Under the pieces are notes generated by a model. That model searched no databases, was not told the origin of the DNA, and saw only the letters and a program-made list of their open reading frames with translations. The translations under genes were made by a program, and so were the position numbers. This document shows positions 52,506 through 64,000 of a stretch of DNA of 64,000 bases, piece by piece; positions within the stretch are counted from its first letter, which is position 1, and the number at the start of each line of letters is the position of its first letter. The stretch is from NCBI GenBank assembly GCA_009792885.1, contig WMCF01000067.1, positions 476,013-540,012 of the forward strand, read 5' to 3'. The DNA is from Eremophila alpestris peregrina. Taxonomy: Eukaryota > Chordata > Aves > Passeriformes > Alaudidae.

Positions 52506-55500
52506 GTGAGTCAGATGGCTGACACAGCTGGGCACAACTCTGCTGTCACCCCCTTTTGGGCAAAGGAGTGGGGAAGCTCCCACTTCCAGGGAAACAAACC
52601 CTTCTGCCTCCGCTCATGTCACACATGCTGCCCTTAAACTGATTTTACACCTCTAAGGAGTGATGCATTTCTTTGGCAAAACAGTTGTGTTTCTGGGTTG
52701 AGTGGTCATTTACTGCATAGTTGTCTCTCTCAACTGTTTTTGTATCTAGAACTGATTTAGAAAATCTGTTTCTAATTTACTAATAGCCTGAACAAATGTA
52801 GCATGCAAGAAGAAGCTAATCTGCAGCAGTGGGGTGAAAGGCTTTTTGCAGGCCTCCCTTTTTTGAGATACATTGGCTGTAATGCCGTAGAATTGGACAT
52901 ACCATGTCATTCTCAGATGGTGTGTCACTACAGATAACTTTGCCATGGTTAGATGTGTGAGAACCTACTGAAATTCCTTAGAATGCCATGTTTCATCAAA
53001 GAGCTTAACTTGCCTCTGAATGAAAGAGGATTTTTAGTGAGGCTGCTACAAATCAGCCTAATTGACTGAATACTTGCAGCGTGAGTTTCTTTCTGACAGC
53101 AAAAGACTTAACAGTTTCTGCCTCCTTCCCCCAGAAGTTAACCTGTCTTCTGGAATTAAGAACCTTGATCTTTTTCCTCCCCACTGGACAGCTAGTACAA
53201 ACCATAATTTTAATGCTTGAGAACACATTTACTCCAGCAGACAAAAGCACTTGCTTGTTATCAGTTGCTTATTCCCAAAATAGCATAGAACAAAAACACA
53301 CACACAGATGCATGCTGAAGAGGCCCATCTCACACTGTAAGAACATTCCTCAAACTAAATTCTGTCAGACCTGAGTCTCTGGGACTGGCACAGGGATTTT
53401 GCCTATGGGAGGGTGGACACCTCAACCACAACACTAGGATCAGAGGACTCTGAAGAGGGCAGATGTACAGGTCTTCACTTAAGCTGTGTGTGCAGTTGTC
53501 TTGTGCCTCTGGAGGTGAGAACAGCAAGTCTTGGGTATGACACTCTCTACTGACACTTGAGGAAATAATTCCTCACTCCACTGTAGATTTTCTTGTCAAG
53601 GATTATAAAAGTCACTGAGTCCGGTTTGGTTAACTGGCTTTAAAAAAACACAACAACAAAACAAACTAAAAAGACCTCAAGTTCCTTAGCTCAGGAATGT
53701 TGCTAAGTTTATCCATGTTTTTAAAGCAATGTGTCCCAAGGGAGCTACAGATCTTTCACCTTTTCTCTGGACAGGGCATACACCATGGATCAGAATTTCC
53801 ACCCAAGATTGGATAAGCCCTGTGTTGTGTCAGGTTTCTTATCCAGGGTTAAGACTTTGGCTCCCATCAGATCAATAATTTTATGTGCATGGATGATTTC
53901 TGTCAGTGGCTGGGGAATGTAAGGTTTGTTATGGTCCCATCATGAACTGGAAGAACAGACTAGAAGGTAGGAGAGGCAAACCAGACAGCTTGTTTTGGGC
54001 TTTTAAATCACATGGGATTATTCTCACTTGTGCTTGAACCTCTCACAGCCAGATGCTCAGAGAGCCACTCCACAAAGCCTTGTCAGAGGGACCACCACGT
54101 TAAGTCTACCAGCATGTGGTGTCCAGGCATGGGTTTTGTTCCCTTAACTCCCTATTAGTGCCAGAAATGGTCTTCATTAAATCACTTCAGAACTGCCACA
54201 TTGAAAAATGCTGAGTGTTGGTGCTGCCCTTCCATTTCCAGCCCAGCCCTGCTCCCAGCTTGGAGGACAGTTTTTCTCCAATGCAGATAAGCTCTGATAG
54301 AGACAGAGCTGATGTTTGCTGAGGCACGATCCAGTGCTGTCATCTGACCAAAACTTGCCAGTAACTCAAATACAGCAGTGGGTATAGCAAGGGTGTAAAC
54401 AGTCTTCTCACAGTCAGGAAAACTTGGACAAATTGAAAGAGAATGGGGAACAATCTGTTGTCATTTTCAGAGCTTTAGCTGAGGCTTTTTAAAATCCCAG
54501 CATTATATTAGCACTTGATTCCTGGCTGCTTAATATTCCATATTTGCTGCTCCATAGAGTATTTGCAGTCTCAGGTGTCTGATCTCTTATTCTGAAGAGG
54601 TTACACATGTAATCCCTGAGGTAGTGGGAGCCATGTAGTTCTGGCTCCTGTTCCCACTTAGGCTTCCAATTCACAAATAGGAGCTGTGGGGATGTGCTTG
54701 CCCATAGCCACTCCTGCCACAGGCTGGAGTCTCACCTGGGATCATGAACTGAGCACTGGGAGAGGAAAACTCCTATAAAGAGGTGCTGTTACAGCTTCTG
54801 TGACCTTTAAGGTGTTGCTGGTATCCTTCTTGTGTTCCTGGTTCTGCATTTGTGTCACCATGGGTTGTTTGGGAGCAGAGGGTTATGAGAAGTCTGGGAT
54901 AAAGTGATGAAAGCCTTTTTCAGAGCCTCAAGTCTGCCCTGTCCAACACTGTATATCCTGCTTCACTCCCAGCACACAGACAGGCTTCTCTCTGGTAGAG
55001 TCATTCTACTCTAGTAGGTACTGGCTCCTTAAATTTGAATTTCTAGTTTTTAGCAATTAACACCTCCTGGCCCCATTTAACAACACTCAATCCTCTCTGT
55101 CCTGGAGAAGGTATCCCCTTGGCTCTAGGCTCTGTGTGTCAATGACAGTCAGCCTCAGGAGCTGCCAGCCCACATGGTCCTGCTTGTTTCTTCTGGATTC
55201 CCTGGGCTTCAGCCTCTTTTACCTCAAAGCAGGGCAGCAGCCACCATCTCCTTTGTCCTGCCCCTCCTCCTTCCTGCTGCTGCCATACTTTCACCAACTA
55301 ATTAGTCTTTAGGACATTTTTTTAACCCTGCCTTCCCCAGAGATAAAAAGCCAGCACATCCTCACTTGGTCTAAACCTGGCACAAATGCCAACCAAGCAA
55401 GCACACACACCTACACAAGGACAGCAAGGGGATCTGGAAAGCTCTGTCTTGCAATTAATGCCTGGGACTGAAAAAATCCATCGTCAGTTCTAGCCAAGAC

Positions 55501-57454
55501 TGATAAGGCAACTCAAGGTTAGGAATTTTAACTCTGTTCCAGTATTTAAAAATTAGCCTCTTGCCTCTGTCACCAAGAGGCTAAAATAAGGTCCTTAAAA
55601 TGGTTTGAGGTCTTCCAATGAGGTGGTGATATAGGAGAACTTTAAATATCTAATAATAGTAAGTAGGCTATAAGGAACTTTGCCTCCTCTTGAAATACAG
55701 CCTTTGGTTCTCTGCTTTTAGCAGAACAAAGATACTGCCTGAGGTTAGAACAGCATTAAACCATGGGGAAAATTTGGTTGGCTGGACTGGGAGCACATAG
55801 TGAAAGACGTGATTGAAATGCCAAAGAGCAAGTTTAAGGCCTCCAAAGTATTTTTGAATTTGCTACATGATTAAAATCCCTTCTGCACACTGCTTTGATT
55901 CCCCTCCCCCTGCCTCAGCACAGCAAAGGGTGCAGGAGCTCTCAGCAGTGTGTCCACACCAAGCTAAGTGCTGAGTGTACCAAGGAGAACTGTGGAGCTC
56001 CTCATGAGCAGTGTGCCAGGGTACAAACCACTCACCAGAACTGCTCAGAGCTGAAGTACAGGAGTCAAAGAACAGCTCTGCTGTGAAAGTCGAGGCTTGG
56101 GAATTATTACATGTTCTTGTTTCCAGCTCCTTCAGTATCTCCCATCTGTTTCAGTTCCCCACTAGGATAAAAAAAGAAAAAAGAAAGAAAACCACAAAAA
56201 AACCACAATCCTATGCTTTCTGTCCTTATATGGGGGAGTGTCTATAGGGAAAGGTCTCCTCTTACATGAGCCCACAGCAGGTAACACAGCAAGAATCCTG
56301 TCCCCACCTTCGGGGCTTCCAGGAGTTACTAATGCAAATAATAATAATAACCAGTCATCTTCCTATAATGAGGCAACATATTACTACTTTGTCAGGAAGT
56401 GAATGAAAAAAGACTTCCACGCTGTTTCTGAGTGCCTTCACCAGATGGCTTTCCCACACACTTCCTGCTCCCCAGCTCTGGCTCCTGGAGCTGTTTGCTG
56501 CGTGAAGCTTGGGTGAGGCTCATCCTTCCCAGTTCCCTGGGCTTCTTTTATGGTACAGGGAGCACAGGGGAGCGATTTCACAATGGCAGGCTCAGGTAGT
56601 TTTTGCAATGCAAATCTGTTTCCCGGGGCAGTGGAGGAGTGTCATCTTGCACTGCTGAAACAGCTCCTTGTGTTTAGAGAGGAGCTGGGCTGCTGTGGCA
56701 TCCCTCAGAGGGGCCCTCAATCACCAGCTCCTTAGATTCACTCAGCATCTAGAGCCAGCATGCTGCTACAAAGAATGAGGTGTTTCAGTCAATCCCTCTG
56801 CTGCAGCAAGAACAGGAGCAGCCAGCCCACAATTCTCCAAAGGAGGTATTATTTACTAACCACAAAACCCTCCTTTCAGTAATATTTCAGCTGAAGTTTC
56901 TCATTCATGCTCTAACATGCAGCCTGTTAGAGATCTGGCAGGCTCTGCCTGGCTTTGCTTTGAAAGAAACAGGTTTTTATTTAAGAACAAGCTGACCATC
57001 ATGTATTTTCCTTTCCAAATTATTTTTATTTTAAATACATCCTTTTATGGTCAAGAACACACCAGAGAGGCAGGTCTGTTGTCATTTATTTGAAGAGATT
57101 TTTCTTGAATGGTTGATTGCTGGGTGTATCAGCATAGGAGCAGTGTTGGTTTTAAGAAATTCAGATTATTCACTGAAAAAGGAAGTTATTGGAAGAAGTG
57201 TGCTGGGCAAGATGCACTGCTTTTGCCGTGCCAGAGGTTTGTAGCAATTACACTATGAATTATGTCTTTAATTCCTTATTTTATCTGTACAGGTGCTTAA
57301 TGCAAGCCTCTTTATGTTTCTTGTTTATTAAGTTGTCTCCAATAGCCCAGCAGTGTCCATTGGGAGCCCCATCCTTAGCACAGAGGCAAGTCAGGCTGAA
57401 TTTAAGTCCTGCTTCAGGTGGTTTATTTTTAACCAGAAAAAGATCCTGAGTGAA

Positions 57455-57622
57455 TCTGGGCTAAAGAAGAGTTGCTTTGAGTTATCCCTACATTTCAAGG
57501 TGCAGATCAGCCACTACACTGAATTATTTTTCCTAAAAACTCTCCAGTTTTTGCTCTTCAAAGTGTTTACTGGGCCTATCAGTGAGTAGCTTCTTATAAG
57601 GAACTCTACACTGAACTCCTCA
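57455..57622 (+). repeat. Direct repeat copy A (about 168 bp)
   Basis: Runs from TCTGGGCTAAAGAAGAG to CTGAACTCCTCA. Closely matches copy B at 60706-60872 with scattered substitutions and small indels. No coding potential or known repeat family was recognised. Both copies lie in BICDL1 intron 2. Confidence 0.92.
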
Positions 57623-58547
57623 TGCACAGAGTCCTGCATAGCAAATCTTCACCTGCATCACCACAGAGCAGTTTAAATTCACTTTAATAAGGGGAGATGG
57701 CAGGAGAAGAGGCAGCACTGCTTCCTGAAGAGGCTGAAGTACCTGTTTGTCATGGCAGCTTTGGGGGGCTGCTCATTCCTTGGGAGAAGGCAGACAGCCC
57801 TTGAGCACTGTTTTGTGCCTGGCACACTCGTGTCACACATGCTGAGGTGAGAGGAAACAGACTCCAGCACCAGACAGAGCCAAACACTGATTCCAGCAGC
57901 CCTCCCAGGAACCTCATTGCCCAGCTCCCCACCCCTCAGGAGCATCAGCAGATCCTCACGCCACATAGCCAGATCCCTGATCACCCAGGGAATGCTAATG
58001 AGAAAGGCTCCTTCTCTCCAGTTGCTTCTCCTCTAGCAGAGAGCACTTGTTAATAATTCAGCTTCATGCCACATCAGGCCTGGAGTGCTGAGGCTTTCCA
58101 TGCTGAAGCTGTAAATACAGGACGTGACTGCAGCTGTGTGTCCTCTCCTGCAGAGTCCTTCAATGAAATGATTCAGTGCCCTGGAAGGTAATGGAGAAAC
58201 ACCTTGAGGTCACTGCTGAGTGGCACTTACCCACCATCCCTCTGGGAGAACAAGGAGAAAGGCTTAAGCCTCTGCTGAGAGTCAGTCCAAGCCTGCAGCA
58301 TCCTTAACCCCCTTTTAGGACACACAGAGCTTTGGGACCCAACAGGAAAAGGGCCATTCAGACATCAAGGAATAAACACAGGAAGTGCCAAATAAGTAAT
58401 TTCAGCAAACAAGATGAGGAACACCCTTGCAGAATTTGCCCAAGGATTTTGCACACACTCATTTCATGAAAGATTTTTACCCTTGAGTCCTTTGGTTTTA
58501 AGTGCTGATGAGCACTTAGGGAATGGGCAGAAAGAGAATGGGCTGTA

Positions 58548-58812
58548 GTCATAGGACAAGGGGGAATGGGGACAAATTAAAATAAGGGAAATTTAGGTTA
58601 AGTTTTAGAAAGAAATTCTCTCCTGTGAGGGTGCTGAGACACTGGAGCAGGTTGCCCAGGGAGGTTGTGGCTGTTCCAATGCTAGCAATGTTCAAAACCA
58701 GGTTGGAGGGGCTTGGTCTAGTGGGAGGATTCCCTGCCTGTGGCAGGGGGAGTTGGGACTAGGTCATCTGTAAGGTCCATTCCAATCCCTTAATATTTCA
58801 TGCTTCTGTGAA
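58548..58812 (+). mobile_element. CR1 LINE 3' end
   Basis: Plus-strand match to the avian CR1 3' end: AGGACAAGGGGGAATGGG, AAGAAATTC-CTGTGAGGGTG, CAGGTTGCCCAGGGAGGTTG, GGTCTAGTGGGAGG, GGCAGGGGGAGTTGG and GGTCCATTCCAA, ending in a decayed TTCATGCTTCTGTGA. This is 5'-truncated, as is usual for CR1 copies, and it lies directly before the CpG-rich patch. Confidence 0.93.
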
Positions 58813-58899
58813 ATTATATAAAACAGGGGCTAATTAATAGCGAAGCCCTCCCTAGGAAAAAGATTAAACTACTATTAACGTTAGGGGGAAAAATGTTAC

Positions 58900-59400
58900 T
58901 GTTAAGGCAATGGAACTACACAGCTCGCTGCTCCTGGGCAGAAGGATGGCACCCCTGGGTCCCAGGGGCTGGGTGGGACCCTCACCCTCCTCTGGGGCAG
59001 CGGAGCATCCCCTCCATCCCCGGGGACCCCTCGCCGGTTGCTGGATGACAGCACGGCGTGTCCCAGCTGGTGACGTTGCTGTGGTAACCGGGTGTGATTT
59101 CTGTGCCTGTAACGCCACGCCAGGCAGGGACACGCAGGGAGACGCACTTGTGACGTGCGAGCGGGCGGGCGGTGGCCGCGGCCCGTCTGCCACCCCCGTG
59201 GGCTCGGCTGGCTGCCACGACGTGTTCCCGTGTCGCCTCTGCATCCCCCGCGGGCCCCTCCCCGCCTTCCTCCTCTGCTCACGGCAATTCCCCCCCAAAA
59301 TCGCGCTGGAGCTGTACCAGCCCGAGGCAGCCTGTTGTCTGTGCACCCACAGTGAGCTCCCGAGCCCGCTGGGGGACAGGTAAATGTTTTATATCGTGGG
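58900..59400. promoter_or_regulatory. Intragenic CpG-rich patch in BICDL1 intron 2 with CRE and X-box-like motifs
   Basis: A CpG-dense block within AT-rich intron. TGACGT (59071-59076) overlaps GTTGCTGTGGTAAC (59075-59088), a near-palindromic RFX X-box-like sequence. A second TGACGTG lies at 59151-59157. A donor-like GACAG|GTAAATG is at 59379/59380 on the plus strand. It may be an alternative promoter. No known BICDL1 coding exon was recognised here. Confidence 0.45.
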
Positions 59401-60705
59401 TGCAAAGAACCCCTCGTGAGCAGATCGGTGAGCCCACACAGGGTGACCCCACCAGGGCTTGGCACAGAGCATCTCCCGGGAGTCCAGCTCGGGATATGGC
59501 ACCAGAGAAATGATTGTCTGCCCGAGCCACTGAGCCTCCAGGCTGTGCATGGCTCATCTCCTCCCCTCAGAGGCTCGTGGTGCCTGGATGGAGCAGCAGA
59601 GGCTGCCCCAGGGACATCACAGAGCCGCATTTCCTGTCCCACCACCACCCCCTTTCACTGGGCAGCACACCTGCAGGAATGAGCGTCCAGAGCACTCCCT
59701 TGGACAAATACATGTAAAGCCCCTGGCAGTCAGCCATAGACTGTTCTTCCTTGCACTTCAGCTGAGCCCAGCTCAGAGCCCAGCTTTCTCCTCCAGCAAG
59801 TGGTCCTAGAAGAGATTTCAAAAGTTCATGCAAGGCTTTTGTCTTGAGGCATCAGCAGCACCACTAATCTGTGAACATCTCAAAGCCAGAATCCAGCATA
59901 AAACTGGAGCTGAACTTGTCCTGGAGTAAGATAAAATTCTCAATCAGTCCTTTCCTCCCCTCTTGCACTGCAGTAAAAATCTCTAGTGGCTATTCTGTTT
60001 ATGTCCAGGTTGTTGGAATTGGTTTTTATGCAGTAGCTCAGAGGTAGGAACATGTGGGTAGAGGAAATTTTTTCAAAATATTTCTGCTTATTCACACTTG
60101 CTGTAAACACTTCCTCCAGGAGATTCTAGAAAGTAGGACACAGAAGGTGTTTGTATCCAGCCACTGCATTACTAGCTAGAACCAGAGACAAACATGATTG
60201 AAAGCTTTGCAAATAGCTACATGGGAAAAAACCAATTAAAAGCATTTGATCTTTAAAGACCCATTCTGGGTTATAAAGTTTGCACACCTTATAATGAAAG
60301 TCTTCAAATTCCTTCTTTTTTAAAGCAGGCTTGCTTTTTCTAAATGCAAATTAGCAGACAATAGCTCAAGAGGGAAGTCTCCTCTACACTGAGGGGGTTT
60401 TGCCAGCTGTATTGGGTGCTCTGATTACCCATGAAATCAGAGGCCTCTTGCAAAACAGCCTAGAGCTTAACCAACATTTTGTTTAGAATGGCATTTAGCA
60501 GAGCCCAGTTTATTTTGAGCAGAGATACAGGATCAGCAAGACACTCTTGTTGATTTGTGGTGGCCACAATGCAATACAGAACTGGCTCGTGCTTGGCAGC
60601 ACCACCACAGGGATAGGAAATGCCACCTCAGACAGGGACACAACAGGATCCAGAGGCAAGGGTGCAACAGGAAACAAGTGACAGAGCAGGACATAAGTCA
60701 AGGGA

Positions 60706-60872
60706 TCTGGGCCAAAGAGGAGTTTCTTTGCCTATCCCTACATTTCAAGGTGCAGATCAGCCACTACCCTGAATTATTTTTCATAAAAACTCTCCAGTTT
60801 TTGTTCTTCAAAGTGTTTACTGGGCCTATTCAGTGAGTAGCTATTATAAGGAACTCTACACTGAACTCCTCA
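60706..60872 (+). repeat. Direct repeat copy B (about 167 bp)
   Basis: Second copy of the repeat at 57455-57622, same orientation, 3.25 kb downstream. It shares CATTTCAAGGTGCAGATCAG and GTGTTTACTGGGCCTAT with copy A. The flanks are unrelated, which fits either a small dispersed element or a local duplication. Confidence 0.92.
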
Positions 60873-63793
60873 AGGCATTTAACTCATAAGCAGCCCAAGA
60901 GAGCATTTCATTTGGAGGAGATACAGGCTGGCCTCACAATCTCAGTAGTTATCCTTCTTCAGAGGCTCATTTCTGTAGATGCAAAGACCTGCAACAGCTT
61001 TCCATCATGGATGGGATCCCTGTCAGTGTTTGAGGGGGGACTGCTGAGGGCAGAAGTGTTGGGAACAAGTCCATTAAGTGTTCTCTCTCTCTCCTACCTG
61101 TTCTTCCCTGGAAGGTTCTCATGTTGAAGCATGGAAAGAACATTTTTTAAAGGAAGGACTGCTTGGATAGTTTCAGCTGGGTTATGACTCTACCAAGATT
61201 AGCATAGTAATGCAGATGTGTCATAGATGCAGAGCTCTCACAGAACAGCTACAAGACCTGCAGATGTTTGTTTAACTAAAGCATCCAGCTCATTGGATTT
61301 GCCCTTTAAACGAAATCCTTCAGTTCTTTGCACTTCAGTGCACCAAGATAACGAAATTTAACCTTGTGATTGCTTTGTTCTCTACATCCTTTAAAGTCTG
61401 TTCCTGAATCCACTTTCAGACTTGGCACAGTTATGTAGTGACAGGGGTGCTCTTAGAAAGCTGTTCCATTTGGCAGTTATTTAGCCTGAGCTGTTCCTGG
61501 TTACTTGTTGAACAAAGCACCATTGTACTTGGCTGTCTACAAGCTCAGATCCAGGAAAATGGAAGTCTTTTACAATTCAGGTGTAGACCAGCAGATTTAT
61601 CACTCACACCAGCAGCATTAGACAGGTACAAACCTTAAGACTTACTGGAGGGAAGGGCCTATATTTGTAGAAGAGATCCATAGTCCCAACTGCTTTTGCA
61701 GGTGAAGTGTTTCAGGACAAAAACACCCACAAATTTCAAGAGAAGGACACTTTTTGGAGAAGTACCTAAAGAGTTCTCCATTGTTTCTTTACTTGGTTAG
61801 CAAGTGATTGGCATAGATTTTATTGGAACACCAGGAAACTGAGGCACTGTCAGACTAAGGCAGTAATTATCAGTGTAAACCAATAAACAAGACCCTAGTG
61901 AATGAAAAATCTCCTCTCCACTCAGGCAGAGTACACAAGAGTTTGATCTTTTCTCTTGATCTTATAGAATGGGGATGAATTGGGGTGCGGCTTTTTGTTT
62001 GTTTTTAAGGTGTGGAATAGGAATTTAGTGCTCTGTGTCCCACTCTGACAGCATGACAGGGTAAGGCTAATGCTCAGGCATTACTCCTTGACTGAGTATA
62101 AGCTTTATTCTCCATGCCTCTTACATAAATGGCAATGTGTATAAATTGCAGGATAAGAATTAGACTGATATTAAAAATAAAAACAAAAAAAAACAGCTGT
62201 AAGTTTGGCTGAGTAGAGGAGATGGTCCAGACACTCTGCAAGGTCTCCATCAAAGGAAACTTCTGGGAAGTGGCCAAGTAGACACCAGTCAGGGAGGGCT
62301 GGCCAAAAACAAGGCAAAGTTAAGTCTGAAAGAGACTTTCTGAGGTTTCCCTTTTATGCAGGCAAGAGTTTGACTAACATCAGGTCGTGTCTTCTTGCTA
62401 TTTATGAATATTAAAGAATGAGGCAGAGAAGCCTGAGGGAATACTCACAAAGGAGCGAGTCATCTCAAAGGCCTTGGAGCTGACTTGCATTTTAACTCTG
62501 CATGGACATAAAGTAATGAAAGGGTGAAAACAAATATAAACAGGGCATTATTCAAAATGCTTGAATAGACTCAGGTTTTGTGGGAGTCATACTTTTCAAC
62601 AGATTTATGTTTAGGAGCCAAATGAGAAAGCCAGGAATGGCCATGTTCATTCAAAAGAGGTCATTGGTAGAATGTGTGATATTTGTCTAAATAACATCTA
62701 TTGATTGGCTATGAAGTTGCACAGGGATTTGCCAACTCAAATTATTCCTGCAGGTTTGCCTCTATTCCAGACAGATTTATTTCCCTAGGCTTTACTGGAT
62801 GTTGTACTTCTCTTTGTGCACAAATTCTCCCTAAATGTTGTGCTGCTTAGCCTTTATTTCCCTCTCCACTTTAGCACAAGGGACAGACTCTTAGAGAAGT
62901 CTAACTCTTAAATATTTAAAGCTTTAAGGGGTCCAGGCAAATGCTTATGAAATTGATGGTTTCATTAATGCCACCTCTTCTGGGGCCTTCCTGTGCCTGA
63001 GGCACTGCTGCCATGGGCACAGGCCCTCACCCTGCAGAGCTGCACACAAGGAGGGGTCTCCTAGGCTTGGGCTGCTTTATCAGCAGAAGCTGCAATAAAC
63101 CAGTTCAGGCATTATCCAACCCAGCAGCTCAGTTAATCTCTGCTTACCCAGATTAACTCTGGCATCACGAGACACAGCCCATCAGCTGCAGGCTGGCTCT
63201 CAGCATCTCCCTCCTTTCAAAGCATCAGCCCTTCAAAACTTGGGAAATTCCTTCTGTCTTCCCATCCTTCTTAATCCTCCATCAAGAGACAGTATCAGAG
63301 ACTGAGGAGGTCAAACTGGGGGAGAGGGAAGGAGAGAGGCAGCTTCTCCCTCATTGCATGTCACTGCCTTACCTCAGCACAGGAAGGGAAGATTTTTTCC
63401 CAGTGTGGGACAACTTAAGTGCTCCTGGTCCCAGACATGGGCCTCCTCCAACAGCCTCTGACCCTTTTCATGGCCAGGGAACACCCTGCCAAGAAAATAT
63501 TTTGCTGTGTGAAACCAACAGTGCAGAAGGCTTTCCAAGCGTGAACCTGTACAAATGAAGATATGAACTCTCTGGCTTCTTTTAATCTCCCTAAGCAGAG
63601 CTCTAAGCCACCCCAGGTCAGGAAAAGTGGCATAATTGCCCCAAATGCCTCTCTAGAACCACATACTGAGTAGGCCATGGTGCTAATGCTGCCCACAGCT
63701 CAGTGAATGTGACACAAGCACCAGAGCCAGGTGTCTGTGGTGCAGCTGGGCTCACCCTGCAGGCTGGAGGAATGCTGGCTGTCTGTAAAGCTG

Positions 63794-64000
63794 CTCACAA
63801 AGCACACACTCCTCCATGCCTGTGAGTACCTATACTCCACCACCTCTACTCACAAAGCACATACTCCTCCATGCCTGTGAGTGCCTGTACACCACCTCTA
63901 CTCACATAGCACACACTCCTCCATGCCTGAGTGCCTGTACACCACCTCTACTCACAAAGCACACACTCCTCCATGCCTGTGAGCACCTGTACACCACCTC
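63794..64000. repeat. Minisatellite, 50-55-bp unit, at least 4 copies, runs off the right edge
   Basis: Units begin CTCACAAAGCACACACTCCT at 63794, 63849, 63901 and 63951, with lengths 55, 52, 50 and at least 50 bp. Each contains CCATGCCTG and GTACACCACCTCTA-like segments with small indels. The array continues beyond the window. Confidence 0.95.

Larger units (their letters stand above)
52506..64000 (+). other. BICDL1: BICDL1 intron 2 (continues past the window)
   Basis: At least 11.5 kb. The next human coding segment (beginning ASEVERQL) was looked for and not found, so exon 3 lies beyond the right edge. Contents listed separately: CR1 3' end, CpG-rich patch, 168-bp repeat pair, minisatellite. 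A-rich tracts occur near 53641, 56168 and 62166. Confidence 0.88.

Noticed and set aside
58902..59648. 248-codon minus-strand ORF and 157-codon plus-strand ORF in the intronic CpG patch
   Set aside because: Low stop frequency is expected in CpG-rich DNA. No domain is seen, and the plus-strand frame is out of phase with BICDL1 exon 3.
63794..64000. Regular repeat array at the right edge as a CRISPR-like structure
   Set aside because: The whole 50-55-bp unit is repeated with no unique spacers, and the genome is vertebrate, so it is a minisatellite.

Overview
This is a vertebrate genomic window, almost certainly from a bird. It has split genes with GT-AG introns, CpG-island promoters, AT-rich introns, and CR1-type LINE fragments that are typical of bird genomes (a clear 3' end at about 58.55-58.81 kb, a clear inverted fragment at about 28.76-28.89 kb, and a weaker one near 19.8-20.0 kb). 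It holds the 5' parts of two protein-coding genes arranged head to head, the same neighbour pair and orientation as in human 12q24 (CIT and BICDL1). A 274-base assembly gap lies in the CIT promoter island. No bacterial, viral, CRISPR or RNA-gene features were recognised.

Minus strand, 68-28580: the first 15 coding exons of CIT (citron Rho-interacting kinase). All splice in frame with GT-AG borders. Together they give the N-terminal 647 residues: a short N-terminal leader, a complete AGC-family kinase domain with every catalytic motif intact (glycine loop 104-111, Lys126, HRD Asp221, DFG Asp239, APE 265-267), the AGC C-tail with its hydrophobic motif (416-421), and the start of the long coiled coil. 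The rest of the gene lies beyond the left edge. A non-coding first exon is inferred to lie in or beside the CpG island and gap at about 28.9-29.4 kb, because a 3' splice site sits 30 nt upstream of the start codon. A two-codon uORF lies in that 30-nt leader.

About 29.5-46.9 kb is intergenic DNA in which no gene was recognised.

Plus strand, 47333-52505: coding exons 1 and 2 of BICDL1 (BICD family-like cargo adaptor 1, CCDC64/BICDR-1), 179 residues, including the dynein-binding CC1 box (AARLG, residues 77-81). The promoter is a very GC-rich CpG island with a ZNF143/SBS-like motif upstream. From 52506 to the right edge the window is BICDL1 intron 2. This intron holds a second CpG-rich patch with CRE-like and X-box-like motifs (about 58.9-59.4 kb), a CR1 3' end, a pair of about 168-bp direct repeats 3.25 kb apart, and a roughly 52-bp minisatellite running off the right end.

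The proteins act in different processes: citron kinase in midbody organisation and abscission, and BICDL1 in dynein/dynactin cargo transport. The layout does not imply a joint pathway. The most useful leads are regulatory: candidate internal promoters in CIT introns that could drive the kinase-less citron-N form, an intragenic CpG patch in BICDL1, and the gap-obscured CIT promoter with a CDE/CHR-like cell-cycle element. I did not find a convincing new biological system here.
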